Under the pieces are notes generated by a model, which saw only the letters and a list, made by a program, of their open reading frames with translations, was not told the DNA's origin and made no database searches. Shown piece by piece: positions 56,100-64,000 of a stretch of DNA of 64,000 nucleotides (positions within the stretch are counted from its first letter, which is position 1; every line of letters begins with the position of its first letter). The stretch comes from Diphasiastrum complanatum (Eukaryota; Streptophyta; Lycopodiopsida; Lycopodiales; Lycopodiaceae): the NCBI GenBank assembly GCA_029204225.1, contig CM055093.1:27935566-27999565 (forward strand), written 5' to 3'. The translations under genes were made by a program, and so were the position numbers.

Positions 56100-56670
56100 T
56101 AATTTTTTGCCTTTTTTTATTCAATTTCCGCCCTATTTTCTGTTTCCTATAATTCAATCTGAATAGGTAGGATTGTAGAGCATTGAAAGGGCTTTCTTTT
56201 CATCTAATTTTTTTTTAATTCCGTTTAGTATTGAGCAAGTTACAAATTTTTGAAATTGGCAACAAAATTCTGTAAACTTGTCAAAAACCAGAAACTTCCA
56301 GGTTCGTGTTTTTTTCTGCCCTGTTTGATTCATTTTTTGCCCTACTTTCTATTCTCTGTAATTCGATCTGAATAGGTAGAGTTGTAGAGCATTAGAAGGG
56401 CTTTCTATCCATATAGATTTTTTTTGGATTCCGTTCATTATTGAGCAAGTTACAAATTTTTGAAGTTGGCAACAAAATTCTGTAAACTTGTCAAAAACCA
56501 GAAACTTCCAGATTCGTTTTTTTTCTGCCCTGTTTGATTCATTTTTCGCCCAACCTTCTATTCTCTATAATTCCATCTGAATAGCTAGAGTTGTAGAGCA
56601 TTGAAAAGGCTTTCTGGAGATATAATTTTTTTCTCATTTCGTTACATTTTGAGGAAGTTACAAATTTTTG
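56100..56670 (+). repeat. Three tandem repeats of about 209 bp
   Basis: Units begin near 56100, 56311 and 56519. Shared blocks include ATCTGAATAGGTAG, TTGTAGAGCATT, GAGCAAGTTACAAATTTTTG and ACTTGTCAAAAACCAGAAAC. The last unit is shorter. Confidence 0.9.
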
Positions 56671-56910
56671 AAAATGTCAAAAAAAAGAAATTCTGCAGTT
56701 ACCTTGTCGTTAGCTTCAACAATGTCATTGCTAGCAGGTGCACCTATCTACAAGGATCAACATCAACAAGCATTATCTTGGGATCTTTTTTTGGATGGTG
56801 TCGACTACCCATTTGTCAATGCACTTGGTTATCATGAATGGCCACCGGACCCATATGGCTATTCAAGCGTCGAGGTTGGTGTCGTGGGACCGCCACCAAT
56901 TTTGGTGGGG
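56668..56910 (+). pseudogene. Short frame before the 3' LTR, function unknown
   Basis: About 81 codons (MKMSKKRNSAVTLSLAS, HQQALSWDLFLDGVDYP, GYHEWPPDPYGYS). No motif I recognise. It runs on into the 3' LTR and is probably a leftover of a gag-proximal frame. Confidence 0.4.
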
Positions 56911-56915
56911 GATAC

Positions 56916-57656
56916 TGTTAGAGGGTTTGCGGATCCCAAGGTAACCCTAACCCTAGTTAATAAGTGAGAGGGATTTGGCACCCTGCGTGTGTAAGTCCAA
57001 CCCAATGATCACATAGTTATTTAATTAATTAGATTGTTAATAAAAGGACTTTAGGCCTTTTTGCGGGACTTTTAATGTCGCAGGGCCTAAATGTCAAGTT
57101 AGTGAATAAAAATTGGGTTTTTTCCCTCCAATTTTGATGGTTTCCAAACTTTTTTAAATTTGAATAAAAGGAGAGACAAGACTGGACCAATAGGATTTAG
57201 AGGCCAGGGTCCTCCTCTCTACTATAAAAAGGGACCAACTCGAGTTGTTCTTCATGTTCATTTCCTCATTTCAATAAAGCAGATTGGTTCTCTTTAGAAG
57301 TAGATTGATGAATGTCCTTGCTCTTCCTCTCTTTTCCTCCATTTCTCGTGGTTTCTTTGGATTTTGCTAATTGTTGGATTTGATCATTATTGGGATTGCT
57401 ATTTCTTATGCTTTTTGTGAGAAAGAAAATGAGAGAGAGAAGAGTAAGTTTCTATCATTGTTGTGGATTTAGGGTTAATGGAAGTAGGGTTAATGGATGT
57501 AGTGTTCATGCTTAGTGTTACTGGATGTTAGTGTTAGATCCTCCATTCATGTTGAAATCTGAACTATACTATCGCTCTCATGGGAACGAACCTCCGCGTG
57601 ACAACTAACTCCGTCTCTTTGATGCTAGATTGACTAGATCTTGGATTCAAGTTAGG
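56916..57656 (+). repeat. 3' LTR of the nested element, slightly truncated
   Basis: Starts TGTTAGAGGGTTTGCGG and follows the 5' LTR closely until GTTAGG at 57656, where sequence of the copia LTR resumes. Confidence 0.85.
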
Positions 57657-57943
57657 AGGACTTCACAGCTCACACAACTTGAATGATTATTCAAAGAGTA
57701 GTAGGGCGTGGAAACCCCTCCAAACTAAGGGCTACTTTTAGCATGTAATGTATAGAGGTGGTGGTGTTTTGCTAATTCTAGCTCTAGAACCCATATGGGT
57801 CCTCAACCTACTTGTTATTAGTTGCTTAATTAGCACAAGTGGGGTGTACTATGTACATAAATGTTTTACCTCCATATCTTATGCAAACTTACAAGTTACA
57901 AGTATACAAGCCTTAAGGGGCAAAATAGGCATTTATTTCAACA
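57657..57943 (-). repeat. Copia 3' LTR, part right of the nested element
   Basis: Matches the 5' LTR at about 61815-62035 (AGCTCACA(C/T)AACTTGAATG through TACAAGCCTTAAGG), with an extra 40 bp at 57683-57730. On the minus strand it starts TGTTGAAATAAATG right after a run of seven G. Confidence 0.85.
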
Positions 57944-57959
57944 CCCCCCCTCGATGGCT

Positions 57960-59929
57960 ATTTTGTTCATACCAACACCTAGCATGCTACGAAAATTTTC
58001 AAATTTTTCTTTGATAAGTGCCTTAGTAAAGATATTTGTTGCTTGATCGTTGGTATCAGAGTACTCGAGCTGAATTTCTCCGCTTTGTATCTTCTCTCGT
58101 AAGAAGTGCTAGTCCACCTCAATATGCTTTGTACGAGCATGGTACACAGGATTTTTGGCAAGCTGGATGCAACTATGGCTATCACAATAAAGAATAGCAG
58201 GACCATCATGTGGGATCTGCACCTCCCCAAGAAGTCTCCTAGGCCATATCGCCTCGCAGGTAGCTTTCACCGCTGCTCTGTACTCAGCCTCTGTCGATGA
58301 TAAGGTAACGGTGGGCTATTTCTTGCTGCACCAAGAAATGGCCCCAGAACCAAGGTTGAAAGTGTAACTTGTACTCGACTTCCGATCATCCCTATCATAT
58401 GCCCAATCTGAATCGGTAAAGCCTCCAAACTGAAGCTTCCCGTCATCTGTGTACTCAATCCCATAGCAGGTTGTCCCTTTGACATACCTCAAAACCCTCT
58501 TAGCTGCTTTCCGATGGGCTTCAGTTGGAGAACTCATGAACTGGCTTGCTACACCAACCGCATAGGAAATGTCTGGTCTCGTAGTGCTGAGATAAATCAG
58601 GCTACCCACAAGCTGCCTATAAAGAGTCTCGTCCACAAAAGGAGTGCCATCATCTCCGCTTACTGCTAGTATCAATCGGCATGGATACGGGTTTGCAATC
58701 CTGCATGTTGAACCTGTTCACATGCATAGTTAGCTTGGGAAATAAACACACGGTTTTGCTTTTTCGAAACCCAACTGTCCATTGAGAAAAGCACTCTTCA
58801 CGTCCATTTGATGGACCTCCCAACCAAAAAATGCAGCCAATGCTAAAACGAACCTGATAGACGTCATCTTAGGTATAGGTGCAAACATCTCATCATAGTC
58901 CAAGCCCTCCCGCTGCGGATGGCCTTTAGCAACCAGCCTTGCCTTATGCTTTTTGATGCTCCCATCCGATTTGTATTTGGTCTTGTAGACCCATTTACAC
59001 CCAATAGGATGCTTCCGTTTTAGTAGCTTCACCAAATCCCATGTATCATTCTTGAGGATGGAGTCGTAATCCTCTTGCATAGCATGTTGCCATACCTTTT
59101 CATCTTCTGCCTCAACGATTGTATGAGGATCTTGTGAATCCAAAATAGTAGTCATAAGTGCATAGTTTGTCTCCTGGTGTCCATGTTGTTGGGCTTGCCT
59201 TTGAGACCTCCTAGCCCCTAGATTGCTGCTCTCTCCCTCATCCAACAGTTGGTGATGAAGACGGTGAATAGGACTCAACAGCTTTGCCCCTTTCCTTCCA
59301 CTTCCTAGCCTCTTCGGACTCTTCCTCTTGATCACTCATATGATCATCCTGAGGCTCCCCAATATATGGATGTGGATCATCAAGTATTGGCACAAATTCA
59401 CTTGTACCATCCATCTCATGTTCCTCCATAGGAGGCGTTTGATCTTCAAAGATCACATCTCGACTTATGATCCTCTTCTTGCTAGTAAGATCGTAAAGTC
59501 GGTAAGCTTTGCTTTCTTCACTGTATCCCAAGAAAATACACTTTGCGGATTTTACATCCAGCTTCTTCCTGTTATCCTTGGGAATATGGGCATAGGAAGT
59601 ACAACCAAACACTCGCAAAGCGCCCACCTTGGGCTTAATGCTGCTAAATGTCTCTTCTGGGCCTTCCACAGCTTCAGTTGGACTTCTATTCAACAAAAAC
59701 ACCGATGTGTGCATTGCCTCGCCCCAGTTGGCCCCCACAGATCTGAATGCACCAGATCAAGTATACCTGCTGCCCTAGTGGTGCTCTCCTTGGGCAACTA
59801 TTGTCTTTGTTGTTTTCCCATAGCGCAAGCCTCGCAAATTGAAGAGCTTGGCTTAATGACTAGAAGCCCCTCCACCATATGATGTTGGTTCAATACCTGC
59901 ATGCTTTGGTAGCCAAGATGTCCATACCT
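57960..59929 (-). pseudogene. Copia pol: integrase end, RT, RNase H
   Basis: Minus strand, in order: integrase C-terminal part (59738-59238: [48 protein letters not shown]), RT start (59335-58730: DYDSILKNDTWDLVKL, GCKWVYKTKYKSDGSIKKHKARLVAKG, QMDVKSAFLNG), a gap lacking the catalytic YxDD part, then RNase H (58675-58316: [41 protein letters not shown]) and its end (58310-57970, with one stop). The integrase catalytic core is absent too. Confidence 0.85.
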
Positions 59930-60383
59930 TGTAGGAAATCAAAATGCCAAGATACTTCTAACATTCAATCTTCATATACAAGAAGAAGAAGAAGAATAAG
60001 AAGAAAAAGAAGAAGAAGAAGAGGGAGAGGGTTAGGCGCCCTCAAGGATAGAGAAAGTAGTAGCAATGCTTGAAAGGGAATGAATTACAAATGAACAATG
60101 AGTACATATAAATAGGCCTTCCAAGGGCCTAGACTCTTCCAAACCCTAAGTTCTAGAACCTACTAATTATAGGGCACCCCCCAAAGTCAAGATAGGGCCC
60201 CTTAACATAATTAGACTTTACTTGGACCCACGAGTTATTACTAGACCAAAATTGGGTCCAACTTAGCTAAAACTAACTTAACATGGTCTAAATAATAAAC
60301 TTAACCCATGGTTACACAAGTCTCGACTTCTTGGGTCAAAGTAACCTATGGGAAACTAACATTATCATTTATTATTTCTAACA
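59930..60383 (-). mobile_element. Solo LTR with 5-bp target duplication
   Basis: 454 bp. On the minus strand it starts TGTTAGAAATAATAAATG and ends GATTTCCTACA. It is flanked on both sides by AGGTA (plus strand TACCT at 59925-59929 and 60384-60388), which is the interrupted copia codon region (WHERY). It contains a GAA microsatellite and a TATTTATATG promoter-like stretch. Solo LTRs arise by recombination between the two LTRs of an element. Confidence 0.88.
59990..60031 (+). repeat. (GAA)n microsatellite
   Basis: Interrupted GAA repeat inside the solo LTR. Confidence 0.95.
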
Positions 60384-60388
60384 TACCT

Positions 60389-61331
60389 CTCATGCCACAA
60401 CCTATCCATATCACTTCCTTTTGCTGTATAAGCATGCTGACTAGGATAGAAGTGTACAATCTGTATAGATTATCTTCCAGCAATCCTTTGGCCACAACCT
60501 TCATATTATCACTCAAGTCCAACACAAGACAAGAAGTAGCATAAAATTCTACTTTCATATTTTGTTGAGTGATAGCTCCTACTGAAAGAAGATTTTTAGC
60601 AAGTTCTGGTACATATAAGACATTCTTAATGACTTTGACTTCTCCTGATGGAAGCTTTATAGGTAATGTGCCCTTTCCCTTGACCTTGTGTGTTGAGTTT
60701 TCACCTAGGCACACCTCTTGTCCATCACAAATCCCCACAAAGGTATCAAACCAATCCCTATGAGGGGTATGTGCTTTGAAGCACCTGAGTCAATGTACCA
60801 ACCACCTGTTGTAGCTTGTGAGACCAATGCAACAGAAAATAACTCAGCTTGCCTTATGTTTGTCAGAATAGACTCTCCAAGCACAGAAAGTTGATATCTA
60901 AGATCCTGAATCTTAGTAAGATGATCAGTAACTGTCTCCATTCTGAGAGTATACTTGTTCTTCAAGTAGAGAAACCTAGTTGTACTTGCTGTCTCATACA
61001 ATGCACAAAGAATGTGCCATGCATCTACAGGCCCTTTGGCTGACCTAATTAGAGGAATCACATTATCCCTCACTGACATGTTGATGATCATGTGTGCCTT
61101 TTCCCCTCTCTTGATATAGTCCTTGAGTTCAAGTTCTGACGTTGGAACAGGCTCCTCACCTGTCACAAGCTTCCAACATTCTTTGTCTTCAAGAATGTTC
61201 TTGATCTTGAATTTCCAAATGCTAAAGTTAGTGCCATCAAGCCGGCTGGCTTCACTCAGCATGCTCTCTGCAAGACTAGACATAGCTGGATAGAAATAAA
61301 ACACAAAAGGTAAACTGGGGTTTTCACCCAA
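60389..61331 (-). pseudogene. Copia gag and protease region with deletion
   Basis: Minus strand: gag from an ATG near 61286 (MLSEASRLDGTNFSIWKFKIKNIL, WHILCALYETASTTRFLYLKNKY), then within one open frame a jump to the protease (GGWYIDSGASKHI with the D-S-G active site). A second frame follows with THKVKGKGTLPIKLPSGEVK and NVLYVPELAKNLLSVG, and then the pre-integrase region. The gag C-terminal zinc knuckle is lost. Confidence 0.85.
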
Positions 61332-61690
61332 CTAGGGTATGCAACCACTTGCTCAATAACCCTCAACTTCTGGATTTGAAACTATCCCCCTATATGGCTG
61401 TCTTGGCCCTTGTCCAAGATCCACTCAGAACTTTCACAGAAGTCCCCACTATAGAAAGCACCCTCCTACAGTCTTGGTTGTCAAAAAAGACTCAAAAACT
61501 TTTCTCCCAAATTAAAAAGTTTTTGGATCAGAGTACTCCCCTTGCCAATAGTACTCCAACCATGCAAATAGCATAGAGATCAGATGCCCCTACAGAAAGT
61601 GCGCCCTCCTTAAAAATATGCTGCTCTCCAAGAATGGCAGGAATTTGATCAAAACAGGTCCAAGCTTTCACCACACCACAGGCAACATAA

Positions 61691-61705
61691 CCTGCTCTGA
61701 TACCA
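61691..61705 (-). other. Copia primer-binding site (initiator Met tRNA)
   Basis: The minus strand reads TGGTATCAGAGCAGG, the full standard site, directly after the LTR end at 61706. Confidence 0.93.
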
Positions 61706-62250
61706 TGACAAAATCCAAGGCCTAGCTATGGAGTATCATAACAACACAGTAAGCACACTATGAAAGCTTGAAAAAACCAGCTATGGAGTAGAAGACAAAA
61801 GCGAGAGAGAGAGGAATTCAAAGCTCACATAACTTGAATGATTATTCAAAGAGTAGTAGGGCGTGGAAACCCCTCCAAACTAAGGGCTAATTCTAGCTCT
61901 AGAACCCACATGGGTCCTCAACCTACTTGTTATTACTTGCCTAATTAGCACAAGTGGGGTGTACTATGTACATAAATGTTTTACCCCCATGTCTTATGCA
62001 CAACTTACAAGTTACAAGTATACAAGCCTTAAGGGAAGAGAGGAAGATGTGTGTCTCCACAAGTTACATCCTTTTATAGCAGGTCCAAATCCTATTTGGC
62101 CACTTGGCTTTCCCTCCAAAATGTAAAACCCTACTACTTTTGGGTCTAGATTCAATGTACCCAAAGTTCAAATTTGAATCTCTCTCAAACTCGACTACCA
62201 ACTTTCCCACACTTTCAAAGAGTCTTTATTGAATGTTTTTTAAACTAATA
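61706..62250 (-). repeat. Copia 5' LTR
   Basis: On the minus strand it ends TTGGATTTTGTCA before the primer site. Similarity to the 3' LTR runs to about 62035. A TATAAAAGG box on the minus strand at about 62083 suggests that the LTR extends further up; the outer end was not fixed. Confidence 0.7.
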
Positions 62251-62435
62251 TAACTTCAAAAAGTTTATCTCTAAGTCTTGGCCTCAATTGACAATTTACC
62301 AAATATGACTAAACTTGTCACTTTATGCCACCTTGTATTGTAAGACTTTATACAACTTTGTTATAACTTGTTATGCTATAGAATAAAAGGATTCAAAGGG
62401 TTTGGTCTTGACTTGTCAAGAGGGACTATGTGAAA

Positions 62436-62503
<68 letters not shown>

Positions 62504-62902
62504 AGTGACGGCTTCTGCATCGCACTAGTTTGTTGGCCTCCATAGGAGACTTTAACAAATGGAAAACGGATGATCTACAAGGATGGTATTATTCCATTTG
62601 TAGATCGTAAACCCATTGCTATTAAGGAAAGTTTGATTGAGATATCTGAGGTTGTTCAAAGTTAGAGTCAGAGTTAGAGAACTAAAGAGATGTCTAGTTG
62701 AACTTGTAAATGGTCTACGTACCATAAAATCTTGACCATTATTCTTGTCTTAGTTAGATCTTTTTTTCAGCTTTGTTAGTTGATGGAATCAATCCATCTA
62801 GTTTCCATCCCTTTCATGTACTGATCAGTCTTATATGCCTTAAAATCAAACGTTGTGGCCTTAAAAGAAAATTATGAGTTAGCACTCCAGCAGAATGAGG
62901 TG

Positions 62903-62906
<4 letters not shown>
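62251..62906. other. Unassigned stretch with a (CT)n tract
   Basis: No gene. A pure CT repeat lies at 62440-62501. Confidence 0.5.
62440..62501. repeat. (CT)n tract
   Basis: 31 uninterrupted CT repeats. Confidence 0.97.

Positions 62907-62980
<74 letters not shown>
62907..62980. repeat. (CT)n tract at a LINE 5' junction
   Basis: 37 uninterrupted CT repeats, ending exactly where LINE sequence starts (62981). Confidence 0.97.
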
Positions 62981-62984
<4 letters not shown>

Positions 62985-64000
62985 AAGACATGGTGTACCG
63001 GTCTCCATCACACTGGGCCAGCATTTCACGATTACAGACCACCATGTTAGCTCATATGATTCGGGTGAAGCCCTCAGTTCCACACGAGATCCTTCTTGCA
63101 GAGTTTGCAGTTCCACCCATTCAGATTGATGCCGCTTTCCAGCTTATCGCATATATTCAGAGAGTCTAGGCTTTGCCAGATGCAGATGCAGACGTGAGAT
63201 ATACACAGACATCACTTGTTTCTTCACACTCCCTTCATGACCAGGGCTATCGACGGTCGTGGTTCTCCCAGGCATCCCACTTCCTCCGTGAGTCATTTCG
63301 TATCTCCATTACAGAGCTCCCATCAGGTACTCATCAGTATATCAAGCGCGTCTTATATCAGGCATATCTCGATCGCACTTGGAGGCGACAACTCATGGTT
63401 AAACCCGACTATTACTGGACTCATTTTATTGAGCTTGACATAGCAGGGTTCCCCGTTTTGCCACACTATTTGGACTCGGGATTATCACATTGCCTCAGAT
63501 TTACATTGGGACAGCTCTGCGTATCATCACATCAGTTGGCTATTGAGACTGGGAGATTTCAGGGTACCCCAAGAGAGGAGCAGATTTGTCAGTTATGCTC
63601 CCTAGATGAGGTGGAGTCAAAGGAGCACTTTATCTTTAGGTGCCTGGTGTATTACGAGATCAGAGGGAGATACCACTGTTTGTTCCGAGAGATACCTGTC
63701 ACCCTACGATCCCTCCTAGCCTATGAGGACTCCCGATGCGTTGCACTCATGATACTGCGACGGGACTTGTGTCAGACTGCCCAGCAGAGTCATGTTTCTC
63801 AGCCTCAGATCACTTCTTTTTCTCCAGAAGGAGAGGACGAGACATAGTATTTGATGATGATGATGATGATGATGACTTACATGCCCACAGAGATCAGACA
63901 CAATGTCCCACACATACTCATGTACTACTCGACTTATCACGAGGAGACTTCCTCATCCTCCTAGACGACGTCAACGACCACCGCCAGCGGCCCTTCATGC
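62981..64000 (+). pseudogene. LINE ORF2 C-terminal part, runs off the window
   Basis: Two frames split by a single stop at 63167-63169: SHWASISRLQTTMLAHMIR...LIAYIQRV, then 63173-63847 with [71 protein letters not shown] and KEHFIFRC. The motif is C-x2-C-x9-H-x4-C, a nucleic-acid-binding knuckle found after RT in several LINE groups. It ends near EGEDET, followed by a GAT repeat at 63855-63875. It is closely similar to the copy at 31310-31860 and the best preserved in the window. Confidence 0.75.

Larger units (their letters stand above)
55173..57656 (+). mobile_element. TRIM/LARD-like LTR element nested in a copia LTR
   Basis: LTRs at 55173-55914 and 56916-57656 enclose about 1 kb with the primer site, three tandem repeats (56100-56670), one short frame (56668-56910) and a purine run GGTGGGGGATA before the 3' LTR. 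No enzyme domains: it must have moved with enzymes of a related Tat/Athila element. The 3' LTR lacks its last 20 or so bases, and the flanking copia LTR has lost about 65 bp at the same junction. Confidence 0.8.
55124..62250 (-). mobile_element. Ty1-copia element with nested insertions
   Basis: Runs on the minus strand: 5' LTR at about 61706-62250, primer site 61691-61705, gag and pol 61330-57960, polypurine tract 57944-57950 and 3' LTR to 57943, which is split by another LTR element at 55173-57656. A solo LTR (59930-60383) interrupts the pre-integrase region. Pol has stops and deletions, so the element is inactive. It lies upstream of the first visible NOV exon. Confidence 0.8.

Noticed and set aside
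62376-62558. Frames made of RERERE or LSLSLS runs over CT/GA tracts here and elsewhere
   Set aside because: Simple translations of microsatellites without coding context.

Overview
The window is nuclear DNA from a land plant, most likely a flowering plant. It carries two split protein-coding genes with GT-AG introns: a two-domain B3 (REM-like) DNA-binding protein on the plus strand, and the plant-specific NO VEIN (NOV) gene on the minus strand. Ty1-copia and Ty3-gypsy elements with plant-type primer sites, a Tat/Athila-type tRNA-Asp primer site, LINEs and hAT-like MITEs fill the rest. I cannot name the species. Nothing here is bacterial: there are no operons, CRISPR arrays or Shine-Dalgarno sites, and I recognised no tRNA or rRNA gene.

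Layout. 1-4.6 kb: remains of a Ty3-gypsy pol (+) and a copia gag with its LTR (-). 4.6-6.3 kb: small tandem repeats and the B3 upstream region, which holds a duplicated block. 6.3-12.7 kb: the B3 gene, three exons and about 656 codons. Its middle holds a six-unit protein repeat, each unit starting with a SUMO-type VKxE motif. 12.7-18.9 kb: intergenic copia and gypsy wreckage between the two converging genes. 18.9-54.8 kb: NOV, reconstructed here as eleven exons joined in frame (about 2,510 residues visible), with an Hsp90-type ATPase site in the middle and a DUF3883 domain at the C-terminus. The N-terminus (roughly 200 residues by comparison with the known length of the Arabidopsis protein) was not found. 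54.9-62.3 kb: a minus-strand copia element with a small non-autonomous LTR element inside its 3' LTR and a solo LTR with a clean target duplication inside its pol. 62.4-64 kb: long CT tracts and a LINE that runs off the window.

The coding exons of NOV are uninterrupted although several of its introns have grown to 4-8 kb by insertions: LINEs at 22-31.9 kb, hAT-like MITEs at 32.2, 33.8, 45.6 and 49.3 kb, gypsy at 35.6-38.5 and 45.2-48.1 kb, and copia at 38.5-40.7 kb. All LINE pieces look like one family with an APE-type endonuclease, a reverse transcriptase and a C-terminal CCHC motif. The most unusual observation is that these copies begin and end at (CT)n/(GA)n tracts, and that the 3' end reads ATTAATAAAG followed by a pyrimidine repeat and not poly(A). 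This suggests a LINE lineage that targets, or is primed from, dinucleotide microsatellites.

The two genes are not obviously linked in function: the B3 protein should be a nuclear DNA-binding regulator, and NOV is a nuclear developmental factor. They converge tail to tail across 6 kb of transposon remains.
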